Shown piece by piece: positions 30,813 through 38,558 of a stretch of 38,558 bases of DNA. The stretch's first letter is position 1. The number at the start of each line of letters is the position of its first letter. The stretch lies in NCBI GenBank assembly GCA_039934635.1, contig JBDTLT010000027.1, forward strand, positions 1 through 38,558, given 5' to 3'. The stretch comes from DATLFA01 sp039934635. Lineage in GTDB: Bacteria; Actinomycetota; Acidimicrobiia; Acidimicrobiales; WLNW01. The notes beneath the pieces were generated by a model. The model was not told where the DNA came from, did no database searches, and worked only from the letters and a program-made list of their open reading frames with translations. The translations under genes were made by a program, and so were the position numbers.

Positions 30813-31766
30813 TCATCTGCCGTACCGAGCGAGGATACGTGCCGCAGCAGCGTTTCGCCCGGCAGTCCCGAGGTCTTCCGGCGCATCGACGACGCGAACT
30901 TCGGGCCCGAGGCGCACGAGCAGACGTTCGATCCACGGGCGCGCCGCGACCGGCAACGTGAGCCGAGCCCAACCGTCCGGCAGTTCGGTGGTCGTGTCGT
31001 GGGGATACTGATCGAGTACCCAGCGGGCGCCGGGCGACACTTCGAGGGTGACACGGGGAACCCCTGCCGCGGGATCGAGCAGTTGCAGTCCCGGGGCTTC
31101 GGTCGGCCGGTCGAACACGGTGTCGAGCAACGTTGCTTTGCGAATGCGATCGACCCGAAATACGCGATCGGCGCCCGCCAGATGGCAGTAGCCCGCCACA
31201 TACCACTGACCATCGTCGGAGAAGAAGCGCGCGGGATCGATGGTGCGTTCGGTGCGTTGATCGCGGCCATACGAGTAGTAGTCGATGTGCACCTGATGGT
31301 GCGTAACGCTCGCGCCGCGCAGGATCGACATCGTCTCTTCGGGCGCGTCGCCGAGCCGGATCTCGAGGGCATCGGGGTCGCCGAGTGCCGTACCCAGCTT
31401 GGTCAGCGCCGAGAGCAGCGGACCGCTGCTGTCGTTGTCATCGCCCATCACGTCGAGCATGAGGCGACCCGCGCTCAGCAACGCGAATGCTTCGCCGGGA
31501 TGGAGACGCATCGGCCGGTTGAAGTAGTCGGCGTAGCGAATCCAGACCCGCTCGTTCTCGATCGTCACCTCGATCATCGTGTCGGGCGTGTAGGGCGGCA
31601 CGCCGACGAAGTGCACGACATCGGTGAGATCGCCGACGAGATCGCTCTTGGGGTATGCGAACTTGCGCGAGATCTCGTCGAGCGACGTGCCGCCGTGGCG
31701 GGCCACCCACGGGATCACCGACAAGAGGCGGGTCAACCGCTCGGCTGCCGAAAAGCGACCGCTCAT
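30813..31766 (-). CDS. pafC: PafC, WYL-domain transcriptional regulator
   Basis: The 317-residue protein has an N-terminal winged-helix segment (AERLTRLLSVIPWVARHGGT), a central WYL domain (VHIDYYSYGRDQRTERTIDP ... GQWYVAGYC) and a C-terminal WCX-like domain. In mycobacteria PafB and PafC act as a pair that activates DNA-damage genes in response to single-stranded DNA, rather than degrading proteins. The ATG overlaps the pafB stop as ATGA; the frame stays open 85 codons upstream, but that is pafB shadow. The position right after pafB and downstream of pafA matches mycobacterial order. Confidence 0.95.
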   Translation of the reverse strand: MSGRFSAAERLTRLLSVIPWVARHGGTSLDEISRKFAYPKSDLVGDLTDVVHFVGVPPYTPDTMIEVTIENERVWIRYADYFNRPMRLHPGEAFALLSAGRLMLDVMGDDNDSSGPLLSALTKLGTALGDPDALEIRLGDAPEETMSILRGASVTHHQVHIDYYSYGRDQRTERTIDPARFFSDDGQWYVAGYCHLAGADRVFRVDRIRKATLLDTVFDRPTEAPGLQLLDPAAGVPRVTLEVSPGARWVLDQYPHDTTTELPDGWARLTLPVAARPWIERLLVRLGPEVRVVDAPEDLGTAGRNAAAARILARYGR

Positions 31767-32692
31767 GACGCCATCGCCCCCAGCCACGCGACAATGTCGG
31801 CGCGCAGTTCGGGTGGATCGAGCACCTCGGCATGTTCGAGAAACGACAGCACGAACGACCGGAACGCGTCGCGATTGCGCACCGTCAGTGACAACACCAC
31901 CGCGCCGTCGGCTCGTGTTTCGGTGATGGCCTCTGAGCCAACGTGATGAGATGCCCAGATCGCTTGATCGGCATCGACGAGTATGTGCGCGTCGACCGGA
32001 TCGCTGTCGCCGAGTTCCCACGCCCGCACAATCGGCTCGGTGCGCGATGAGGGCCTGGGAGCAAACCCACCCCGCTCCCCCGTCGTGATCTCGCCGTCGA
32101 TGCGATCGACGCGAAAGATGCGTTCGTCCTGACGCCCGCGGTCGAAGCCCGACACGTACCAGTGCCCGCGATTGAACAGCAACCGTTGCGGCTCGAGGAC
32201 CCGGTCCTGTTCGTTGTAGCGAAATTGGGCGACACGGCGATCGGCCACCGCCCGAAACAACGGTCCTACACCGGCGTCGGTCGGCAGGTCGACGATCGGT
32301 TCACCTTCGGAGCGTTCGGTCGGCGCGCCACCGAACTTCCAAAATGCGGCGTCGGTCGGCAGCCCCTTGACGCGCACGAGACTCGCGGCGAGGTGCAGGG
32401 TCGCGAGTTCATCGGGCGTCAACTCGGGCACCGCACCCGCGTACTCGCGGGCGTCGATGCGATAGCCGGTGAGCGGCGGGTCGGTACCGGGCACGAAGAC
32501 GACCGAGATGGGGATGCCCATCTCGCGCAGTTCGTCTTTGTCGCGCTCGAACGCTCGCCGAAAAGACGTGTCACTGGCACCCTCGGTGCCGCCGTAGCCG
32601 CCGACTTGCTCGCGAATCTCCTCCGCCGTCAGCGGCACGACCGCGTTGATCAATGCCGCGGTGAGATTGAGCAGCCGCTCGAGTTTCGTCAT
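31763..32692 (-). CDS. pafB: PafB, WYL-domain transcriptional regulator
   Basis: The 309-residue paralogue of PafC begins MTKLERLLNLTAALINAVVP, a typical helix-turn-helix start, and continues with SFRRAFERDKDELREMGIPI. The WYL core contains AQFRYNEQDRVLEPQRLLFN and GHWYVSGFDRGRQDERIFRV. It works with PafC as a transcription activator of the LexA-independent damage response in mycobacteria. It lies 30 bases after pafA. No strong Shine-Dalgarno precedes the ATG. Its stop overlaps the pafC start, so the two subunits are made together. Confidence 0.95.
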   Translation of the reverse strand: MTKLERLLNLTAALINAVVPLTAEEIREQVGGYGGTEGASDTSFRRAFERDKDELREMGIPISVVFVPGTDPPLTGYRIDAREYAGAVPELTPDELATLHLAASLVRVKGLPTDAAFWKFGGAPTERSEGEPIVDLPTDAGVGPLFRAVADRRVAQFRYNEQDRVLEPQRLLFNRGHWYVSGFDRGRQDERIFRVDRIDGEITTGERGGFAPRPSSRTEPIVRAWELGDSDPVDAHILVDADQAIWASHHVGSEAITETRADGAVVLSLTVRNRDAFRSFVLSFLEHAEVLDPPELRADIVAWLGAMAS

Positions 32693-32722
32693 CTCTGATC
32701 GTCGAGGATCTGCGCCGCCGAA

Positions 32723-34081
32723 TCAGAGGCTGGCGATGAGCTTTTCGACGCGCTCATCATGAGCTTTGAAGGGGTCCTTGCAAAGCACGGTGCGTTGCGC
32801 TTGGTCGTTGAGCTTGAGATGCACCCAATCGACGGTGTAGTCGCGCTTGCGCTCTTTGGCCCGCCGGATGAACTCGCCCCGCAGCCGCGCCCGAGTGGTC
32901 TCGGGTGGGTACTCGACCGCGTGCGCGATGTCGTCGTCGGTGACGATGCGTTCGACGAGCCCTCGCTTTTGCATGCGGTAGTAGAGGCCGCGTGAGCGGT
33001 TTACGTCGTGATATTGCAGATCGACCAACGCGACACGCGGATCGGCGAGTGCCAGCCCATGCCGTTCGCGGTAGGCCTCGATCAGCTTGTACTTGATCAC
33101 CCAGTCGACCTCGCGATCGAGGGTCAGCGGATCTTTTTCGATCTGTACCAAGCAGTGCTCCCACATCGTGAGCGCTTGCTTTTCGAGAGTCGACAGTTCG
33201 TGGTGATCGCCGTAGCGCATGGCGCGATTGAGATACTCGCTCTGGATCTCGAGTGCGCTCGCTTCGCGGCCGTTGGCGAGGCGGACACGCCGGCGGCAGG
33301 TGAGGTCATGGCTGATCTCGCGAATGGCCCGAATCGGATTTTCGAGCGTCATGTCGCGCAACACGACCTTGGGATCTTCGAGCATGCGCAACAAGAGCGA
33401 CGCCGCGCCGACCTTGAGGAAGGTGGAGTACTCGCTCATGTTGGAGTCGCCGACGATGACGTGCAACCGGCGGTAGCGCTCGGCATCGGCATGGGGTTCG
33501 TCGCGGGTGTTGATGATCGGTCGTGAGCGCGTGGTTGCCGACGACACGCCTTCCCAGATGTGCTCCGCTCGCTGCGCGATGCAGTACATCGCGCCGCGAG
33601 CGGTTTGCAGCACCTTGCCCGCGCCGGCGTAGATCTGGCGAGAGACGAGGAACGGGATGAGCACCTCGGCGTACGACGACAGGTCGTCGCGCCGGCTCGT
33701 CAGATAGTTCTCGTGACAGCCGTAGCTGTTGCCCGCGGAGTCGGTGTTGTTCTTGAACAAGAAGATGTCGCCGCGGATGCCTTCTTCACGCAGCCGCTGC
33801 TCGGCCGCCGACAGCAGGTTTTCGAGAATGCGCTCGCCCGCTTTGTCGTGAGCGACCAGGTCATAGATCGAATCACACTCGGGCGTGGCGTATTCGGGAT
33901 GCGAACCCACGTCGAGGTAGAGCCGAGCGCCGTTGGCGAGAAAGACGTTGGAGCTGCGGCCCCATGAGACCACGCGGCGAAACAGGTAGCGAGCCACCTC
34001 GTCGGGGCTGAGCCGGCGTTGACCGCGCAGCGTACAAGTGACCCCGTACTCGTTCTCGATACCGAATATTCGCCGGTCCAT
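32723..34081 (-). CDS. pafA: Pup--protein ligase PafA
   Basis: The 452-residue enzyme begins MDRRIFGIENEYG, with E9 as expected for Mg-ATP binding. D57 in LYLDVGSHPEYATPECD corresponds to the catalytic base of the PafA/Dop family. FLFKNNTDSAGNSYGCHENY and INTRDEPHADAERYRRLHVI are further signatures. It phosphorylates the C-terminal Glu of Pup and joins it to lysines of target proteins. Here Pup already ends in Glu, so no deamidation is needed. The ATG has GGAG close upstream. It follows prcA by 18 bases. It is a paralogue of Dop (dop at 35921-37426), lacking the Dop loop. Confidence 0.98.
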   Translation of the reverse strand: MDRRIFGIENEYGVTCTLRGQRRLSPDEVARYLFRRVVSWGRSSNVFLANGARLYLDVGSHPEYATPECDSIYDLVAHDKAGERILENLLSAAEQRLREEGIRGDIFLFKNNTDSAGNSYGCHENYLTSRRDDLSSYAEVLIPFLVSRQIYAGAGKVLQTARGAMYCIAQRAEHIWEGVSSATTRSRPIINTRDEPHADAERYRRLHVIVGDSNMSEYSTFLKVGAASLLLRMLEDPKVVLRDMTLENPIRAIREISHDLTCRRRVRLANGREASALEIQSEYLNRAMRYGDHHELSTLEKQALTMWEHCLVQIEKDPLTLDREVDWVIKYKLIEAYRERHGLALADPRVALVDLQYHDVNRSRGLYYRMQKRGLVERIVTDDDIAHAVEYPPETTRARLRGEFIRRAKERKRDYTVDWVHLKLNDQAQRTVLCKDPFKAHDERVEKLIASL

Positions 34082-34099
34082 CGCGCTCCACGGTACCCG

Positions 34100-34828
34100 T
34101 CAGACGGCGGGTGTGGAGCCACCCCCTTCGGTTGCTGGCTCCACAGGGATCGTCGAGAGGGCTTGTCGCACCCGATCGTCGGCGAGGCGGCGAAACGCTC
34201 GGCGCCCATTCGAACGGGACAGGTAGGCGACCTCGAGCTCTTCGGCGGGCAGTACGCGGTCGGGGCCGCTGAGCGCCTGCACGGCGATACACAGTGCGTC
34301 GTCGAGCGATTTGAGGGGTTCGTAGCTCGCCGTCAGGCGCCCGGCGATGGTATCGGAATCGCCGCCGATGACGATGAAACGGGTCTCGTCGATCACCGTG
34401 CCGTCATAACGAATGTGGAACAACTGGTCGCGGCTCGGCTCGTCGCCGATCTCGGCGACGACGATCTCGACCTCCATCGGCTTCATCTCGTGGGTGAAGA
34501 TCTGGCCGAGGATCTGCGCGTACTGGTTGGCCAGGCTGCGGGCGTCGACGTCTTCGCGGCTGTAGGAATAGCCCTTGAGATCAGCATGGCGGATGCCGGC
34601 GATGCGCAACTGATCGAACTCGTTGAACTTGCCGACACCGGCGAATGCGATGCGGTCGTAGATCTCGGCGAGCTTGCGCAGCGTGCTCGACGGGTTTTCG
34701 GCGCACAGCAAGACACCGTCGTCGAAGGTCAGCACCACTGCGCTGCGACCCCGGGCGATGCCCTTGCGGGCGAAGTCGGCCTTGTCCTTCATGGCCTGTT
34801 CGGGGGCGACGTAATAGGGCATCGTCAT
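34100..34828 (-). CDS. prcA: 20S proteasome alpha subunit PrcA
   Basis: The 242-residue protein has the actinobacterial alpha-subunit start MTMPYYVAPEQAMKDKADFA, then RKGIARGRSAVVLTFDDGVL. It forms the outer rings of the 20S core and gates access for substrates fed by ARC. The C-terminal tail is Gly/Pro-rich and disordered. The ATG overlaps the prcB stop as ATGA, so the two subunits are translated in register. It has no catalytic Thr, as expected for alpha. It precedes pafA by 18 bases. Confidence 0.98.
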   Translation of the reverse strand: MTMPYYVAPEQAMKDKADFARKGIARGRSAVVLTFDDGVLLCAENPSSTLRKLAEIYDRIAFAGVGKFNEFDQLRIAGIRHADLKGYSYSREDVDARSLANQYAQILGQIFTHEMKPMEVEIVVAEIGDEPSRDQLFHIRYDGTVIDETRFIVIGGDSDTIAGRLTASYEPLKSLDDALCIAVQALSGPDRVLPAEELEVAYLSRSNGRRAFRRLADDRVRQALSTIPVEPATEGGGSTPAV

Positions 34829-35622
34829 CGCGGCAGACCTCCCCTCTGCGAGCGGAGTTCTTCGAGTAACTCGGTGGTGCGCCGTGCGAGCTCGTCATCG
34901 TCGACCCGGCGAAAGCCGTCGCGGTCGACGGTGGCGACGACGGGGAAGATGCCCCGCATGAGGTCGGGGCCACCGGTGGCCGAGTCTTCGTCGGCGGCAT
35001 GGAACAGGGCTTTGATGGCGAGGTCGATCGACTCGTCGCGGCTCAGATTGTCGCGAAAGCCGAGCTTGATCACGGTGCCACCGTGAAGACTGCCCGAACC
35101 GGTCGCGGCGTAGTCACGCTCTTCGTAGCGGCCGCCGGTGACGTCGTATTCGAACAGCCGGCCGCTGCCGCGCTTTTCGTCGTAACCGGCGAACAGTGGC
35201 ACGACGACGAGGCCTTGCATCGCCGCGGGGAGGTTGCCCCGGATCATGCCGCTGAGCTGGTTGGCCTTACCTTCGAGGGAGAGCCTCGTGCCTTCGACCT
35301 TTTCGTAGTGCTCGAGTTGCAGTTGGAACAACCGCACCATCTCGACGGCCGGACCCGCGGCGCCGGCGATGCCGACGACGGAATGCGAATCGGCGGGAAA
35401 GACCTTTTCCATGGCTCGGTGCGAGATGAGGTTGCCCGACGTGGCGCGGCGGTCGCCGGCCATGAGGACACCATCGCCGTAGCGCAACGCGACGACGGTT
35501 GTGCCGTGCGGGACGTCGATGACAGGCCCGGAAGGAACCTCGGGGAAGTCGCCCACTCGGTGGAGCAATCTGACGAAACTTGGACCTGGGTCGTCGCCAG
35601 GGGGAAACAACGGAACGTTCAC
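34825..35622 (-). CDS. prcB: 20S proteasome beta subunit PrcB
   Basis: The 265-residue protein has a 40-residue propeptide ending DVPHG, then the mature N-terminus T41 in TTVVALRYGDGVLMAGDRRA. D57 and K73 lie 16 and 32 residues after T41, as for D17 and K33 of the catalytic site. Autocleavage would expose the nucleophile Thr in the inner ring. The start is a GTG with TAGCCT eight bases before it and no clear Shine-Dalgarno. It follows pup by 18 bases and overlaps prcA. Confidence 0.98.
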   Translation of the reverse strand: MNVPLFPPGDDPGPSFVRLLHRVGDFPEVPSGPVIDVPHGTTVVALRYGDGVLMAGDRRATSGNLISHRAMEKVFPADSHSVVGIAGAAGPAVEMVRLFQLQLEHYEKVEGTRLSLEGKANQLSGMIRGNLPAAMQGLVVVPLFAGYDEKRGSGRLFEYDVTGGRYEERDYAATGSGSLHGGTVIKLGFRDNLSRDESIDLAIKALFHAADEDSATGGPDLMRGIFPVVATVDRDGFRRVDDDELARRTTELLEELRSQRGGLPR

Positions 35623-35630
35623 GTCCGCGG

Positions 35631-35636
35631 AGGCTA
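35631..35636 (-). promoter_or_regulatory. possible internal -10 box before prcB
   Basis: Minus-strand TAGCCT is followed by eight bases and the prcB GTG at 35622, inside the 18-base gap after pup. It could allow leaderless expression of prcBA apart from pup. It may also be chance. Confidence 0.35.
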
Positions 35637-35640
35637 TCGG

Positions 35641-35835
35641 CTACTCGCCGCCCTTTTGGATATAGGACTTCACGAAGTCCTCGGCGTTGGACTCGAGTAC
35701 CTCGTCGATCTCATCGAGGAGATCGTCGAGTTCGGCCTTGATCTTTTCCGCGCTGTCGGACGTCGCAGGCGCTTCGGTGACTTCTTCTTCGCGCCGGGCG
35801 GGTGCCGGCTTACGGACTTGCTCTCGTTCGGCCAT
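35641..35835 (-). CDS. pup: prokaryotic ubiquitin-like protein Pup
   Basis: The 64-residue protein is largely disordered and helical, with SAEKIKAELDDLLDEIDEVL as the ARC-binding coiled-coil part. It ends SYIQKGGE: the C-terminal Gly-Gly-Glu is the ligation-ready form, as in corynebacteria, while mycobacterial Pup ends Gly-Gly-Gln and needs deamidation by Dop. The ATG at 35835 is preceded by GGAGGA with five bases between. It lies between dop and prcB, the usual place. It marks proteins for the proteasome by isopeptide linkage through PafA. Confidence 0.97.
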   Translation of the reverse strand: MAEREQVRKPAPARREEEVTEAPATSDSAEKIKAELDDLLDEIDEVLESNAEDFVKSYIQKGGE

Positions 35836-35840
35836 CGGGT

Positions 35841-35846
35841 TCCTCC
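35841..35846 (-). promoter_or_regulatory. strong Shine-Dalgarno of pup
   Basis: Minus-strand GGAGGA sits five bases before the pup ATG. It is one of few full Shine-Dalgarno sites in the window and suits a protein needed in large amounts. Confidence 0.7.
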
Positions 35847-35920
35847 GTCAGGTCATCGTGCTCGCAGGACCGGGGCGTACCACCGGCACCGGATACGACA
35901 GCGTACCCCGGGGATTGCTG

Positions 35921-37426
35921 TCAGCTACTCAATCGATCGAGGAGTTCGGCGGGAGTGCGGCATGAGTCGAAGAGCGCACCGACATGCGCCTTGGTGCCGC
36001 GCAGGGGCTCCATCATCGGCACGCGCCGTAGTGGCTCGACACCGATGTCGAAGACCAGTGAGTCCCAGTTGGCGGCCACGATGTCGTCGGGCCAGCGGCG
36101 CAGGCACTCGCCCCGGAAGTAGGCCCGAGTGTCGACGGGCGGGTCATAGGTGCCGCTGCGCACGGCGTCGTCGTCGACGAGACGCTGCATCGGGAGGCGC
36201 TTGAACAACGACTTGTCGGGCCGCATGTCGTGGTACTGCAGGTCGATGGCCTGCAGCCGGGCGTCGTCCCAACCGATTCCGTGGCGCTCGCGATACGCCG
36301 TGACCAAGTGGTACTTGGCGACCCAGTCGATCTGGTCGCTGAGCTTCATCGGGTCGTCCTCGAGCACGCCGAGGACAGATTCCCAGCGATCGAGCACGGC
36401 GAGCGCCACGTCGCCACCGACGTTTTCGGTGCCGCGCTCGTCGGCGTACTTGCGGGCCTGTTCGTAGAGCTCCCACTGCATGTCGAGTGCTGTCACAGTG
36501 GTGCCGTCGGCCAAACGCAGCGGAAGGCCGAGCGTCAGGTCGTAGGACACCTGGCGCAATGCCTGCACGGGCGCCGCCAGCACGAAGTCGCGGGGCAAGA
36601 AATCGTCTTCGACCATGGTCAGCACGAATGCGGTCGTGCCCACCTTGAGGAAGGTGGCGACCTCGGACAAGTTGGCATCGCCGACGATCACGTGAAGTCG
36701 CCGGTATTTCTGCGGGTCCGCGTGCGGCTCGTCGCGCGTGTTGATGATCGGCCGCTTGAGCGTGGTCTCGAGGCCGACTTCTTCTTCGAAGAAATCGGCG
36801 CGCTGTGTCAGCTGGAAGGGCACGTCGGCGGCCGTGAGGCCGTGCGCCTCGGTGCCGACCTTGCCGGCGCCGGTGAAGATCTGCCGACTCACGAAATGCG
36901 CAGTGGCGTGGGTGACGATGCGTCCGAACGGCGTGTGCCGGTCCATGAGGTAGTTCTCGTGGCAGCCGTAGCTGTTGCCCTTGCCGTCGCTGTTGTTCTT
37001 GTAGACGACCAGCTCCTGCCCGGGGGGCAGGATCTTTCGCGCCGCGTTCATCGAACGCTGCACGATCAGTTCGGCTGATTTGTCGAAGCGCACCACCGAC
37101 AGCGCGTCGGCACACTCGGGCGTCGACAGCTCAGGGTGTGCATGGTCTACGTAGTAGCGAGCACCGTTGGTGAGCACGGCGTTGACGAGGTGGGTCTCGA
37201 CCTCGGGCGGCAGCGCGTCGAGCGGCGTGTAGCCACGGGCGTCGTTCGCCGGCGATTCGTCTTCGAAGTCCCACCCGACCTTGGGCTTGGCCCCGCCGGA
37301 CCCGGAGAGCTCGTAGAGGTAGGCATTGATGAGCAACGACGACGCCGCGATGTGGTTGGACTCGTCGGTGCCCCGATGCCAGATGCCGAATTCGGTTTCG
37401 ATGCCCAGTGTCTTCGGAATCGCCAT
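35921..37426 (-). CDS. dop: depupylase/deamidase Dop
   Basis: The 501-residue protein starts MAIPKTLGIETEFGIWHRGT. It shares the PafA fold but has the Dop loop (about residues 41-78, GWDFEDESPANDARGYTPLD inside it). D94 in YYVDHAHPELSTPEC is the catalytic Asp. VVYKNNSDGKGNSYGCHENY and INTRDEPHADPQKYRRLHVI match PafA. Dop removes Pup from substrates; since Pup here ends in Glu, only depupylation is needed. The ATG at 37426 is chosen because the family begins there; the long open frame upstream is shadow of the ARC gene. It lies 32 bases after ARC and 85 before pup. Confidence 0.97.
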   Translation of the reverse strand: MAIPKTLGIETEFGIWHRGTDESNHIAASSLLINAYLYELSGSGGAKPKVGWDFEDESPANDARGYTPLDALPPEVETHLVNAVLTNGARYYVDHAHPELSTPECADALSVVRFDKSAELIVQRSMNAARKILPPGQELVVYKNNSDGKGNSYGCHENYLMDRHTPFGRIVTHATAHFVSRQIFTGAGKVGTEAHGLTAADVPFQLTQRADFFEEEVGLETTLKRPIINTRDEPHADPQKYRRLHVIVGDANLSEVATFLKVGTTAFVLTMVEDDFLPRDFVLAAPVQALRQVSYDLTLGLPLRLADGTTVTALDMQWELYEQARKYADERGTENVGGDVALAVLDRWESVLGVLEDDPMKLSDQIDWVAKYHLVTAYRERHGIGWDDARLQAIDLQYHDMRPDKSLFKRLPMQRLVDDDAVRSGTYDPPVDTRAYFRGECLRRWPDDIVAANWDSLVFDIGVEPLRRVPMMEPLRGTKAHVGALFDSCRTPAELLDRLSS

Positions 37427-37458
37427 GGGATCTTGCGTACTCGCTCGCTGATGGATGG

Positions 37459-38558
37459 CTAGAGGTATTGACCGGTGCCGACGCGCTCGATTGCGCGACC
37501 ACCGACGGCAGTGTCGTCGTCTTTGTGCACGAGCGTGCGGATGTAGACGATGCGCTCGCCCTTTTGGCCGGAGATCTTGGCCCAATCGTCGGGATTGGTC
37601 GTGTTGGGCAGATCTTCGTGCTCTTTGTATTCCTGGTGGATCGACGCGATGAGGTCTTCGGTGCGAATGCCCCGATTGCCGCCCGCCAGCTGACGCTTGA
37701 TCGCCAGCTTCTTGGCGCGGCGCACAACGTTTTCGATCATGGCGCCCGACGAGAAGTCTTTGAAGTAGAGGATCTGCTTTTCGCCGTTTTGGTAGGTGAC
37801 CTCGAGGAACTGATTGGACGGGTCTTCGCGGTACATCTCGGCGACGGTGGCCTCGATCATGGCCTGCACGCACTTGTTGCGGTCGCCGCCGCCGAGCGTG
37901 GCCACGAGACCCTCGTCGAGCGGCAGATCAGGCGTGAGGTAGCGGCCGAAGATCTGCACCGCCGATGTGGCGTCGGGGCGTTCGATCTTGATCTTGACGT
38001 CGAGGCGGCCGGGCCGAAGGATGGCCGGGTCGATGAGGTCTTCGCGGTTGGACGCACCGATGACGATGACGTTGCGCAGCGCTTCGACGCCGTCGATCTC
38101 GGCCAGTAACTGCGGCACGATCGTCGACTCGATATCAGAGCTGATGCCCGATCCGCGTGTGCGGAACAGCGACTCCATCTCGTCGAAGAACACGATGACC
38201 GGCCAGCCCTGCTCGCTCTTTTCGCGCGCCCGTTGGAACACGAGCCGGATCTGGCGCTCGGTCTCACCGACGTACTTGTTGAGCAGCTCGGGGCCCTTGA
38301 TGTTGAGGAAGTAGCTCCGCGCCGACTGGTCGCCGGTCTTTTCGGCCACCTTCTTGGCGAGTGAATTGGCGACCGCCTTGGCGATGAGCGTCTTACCGCA
38401 GCCCGGCGGGCCGTAGAGCAAGATGCCCTTTGGTGCCGGCAGGCGGTAGTCGAGGAAGAGGTCGGCATGGAGAAACGGCAGCTCGACCGCGTCGGTGATC
38501 TGTTCGATCTGGCTGTCGAGGCCGCCGACGTCTTCGTAGCTGACGTCGGGCACTTCTT
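37459..38558 (-). CDS. arc: proteasome-activating AAA ATPase ARC/Mpa, 5' end beyond window
   Basis: At least 366 codons are present and the frame stays open to the right edge, so the N-terminal coiled coil and OB domains are missing. VPDVSYEDVGGLDSQIEQIT is the known start of the AAA domain; the in-frame GTG near the edge is internal. Walker A GPPGCGKT, Walker B VIVFFDEMES and the second region GRLDVKIKIERPD are visible. The C-terminus ends GTGQYL; the Gln-Tyr-Leu tail docks into the alpha-ring pockets. The ATPase unfolds pupylated proteins and passes them to PrcAB. It is first in this block, followed by dop. The mycobacterial name is mpa. Confidence 0.97.
   Translation of the reverse strand, partial: EVPDVSYEDVGGLDSQIEQITDAVELPFLHADLFLDYRLPAPKGILLYGPPGCGKTLIAKAVANSLAKKVAEKTGDQSARSYFLNIKGPELLNKYVGETERQIRLVFQRAREKSEQGWPVIVFFDEMESLFRTRGSGISSDIESTIVPQLLAEIDGVEALRNVIVIGASNREDLIDPAILRPGRLDVKIKIERPDATSAVQIFGRYLTPDLPLDEGLVATLGGGDRNKCVQAMIEATVAEMYREDPSNQFLEVTYQNGEKQILYFKDFSSGAMIENVVRRAKKLAIKRQLAGGNRGIRTEDLIASIHQEYKEHEDLPNTTNPDDWAKISGQKGERIVYIRTLVHKDDDTAVGGRAIERVGTGQYL

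Noticed and set aside
37427..37873. Extension of Dop to 650 residues
   Set aside because: The extra residues are Arg/His-rich, antisense-free shadow of the ARC gene in another frame; Dop proteins begin at the conserved GIETEFG segment.
1..38558. tRNA, rRNA, CRISPR array, insertion sequence or phage genes
   Set aside because: I looked for cloverleaf-like stretches, regular repeats, transposase motifs and integrases and saw none; a tRNAscan or Infernal run would settle it for small RNAs.

Overview
The window looks like a chromosome segment of a high-GC actinobacterium. It carries a complete Pup-proteasome locus (ARC/Mpa, Dop, Pup, PrcB, PrcA, PafA, PafB, PafC), a Tat-HelY block in the order known from actinobacteria, and a DUF4193 zinc-ribbon protein. 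Many genes have no Shine-Dalgarno but have a TANNNT -10 box 6-10 bases before the start codon, which suggests leaderless transcripts. The gene mix (paired acyl-CoA dehydrogenases, hotdog thioesterases, SDRs, a ThyX-like double protein) would fit an Acidimicrobiia-type genome, but the class assignment is inference. I saw no tRNA, rRNA, CRISPR array, transposase or phage gene.

Region 1 (1-15.3 kb) is metabolic and accessory. A leftward operon encodes a catalytic acyl-CoA dehydrogenase, a shortened acyl-CoA dehydrogenase-like partner, a TauD-type dioxygenase and a gene that runs off the left edge. It diverges from galK through a 28-bp symmetric promoter. Next come two hotdog thioesterases, a VOC protein, an MFS exporter with a carboxymuconolactone-decarboxylase-like protein, an enoyl-CoA hydratase, a zinc alcohol dehydrogenase, a 5'-deoxynucleotidase-like HAD protein, two SDRs, a SnoaL-like protein, a third thioesterase, an AlkB-like dioxygenase, an alpha/beta hydrolase and a secreted Thr/Pro-rich protein. 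Together they suggest CoA-thioester, lipid or steroid-like catabolism.

Region 2 (15.3-21 kb) holds many poorly known genes: YqgE, a PH-like membrane protein, a 61-residue membrane protein followed by a decayed copy of itself (promoter included), a compound hairpin, an orphan 151-residue protein, a 521-residue protein with an Arg/Gly/Asp-rich segment, Nudix and GNAT proteins, a lipid-droplet-protein-like small protein and a DUF4193 protein.

Region 3 (21-30 kb) is a mostly leftward run: zinc ribbon, 80-residue membrane protein, TatA/B, TatC, HelY, a DAGK protein reduced to its C-terminal domain, an M20 hydrolase and a ThyX-like protein with two ThyX-fold halves. A rightward GDPD gene sits between this run and lepB.

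Region 4 (29.9-38.6 kb) is the Pup-proteasome locus, transcribed leftward: ARC (cut by the right edge), dop, pup, prcB, prcA, pafA, pafB, pafC, lepB. Dop and PafA handle Pup, ARC unfolds pupylated substrates for the PrcAB 20S core, and PafB/PafC are WYL regulators that activate DNA-damage genes in mycobacteria. Pup ends in Gly-Gly-Glu, so it is encoded ready for ligation.
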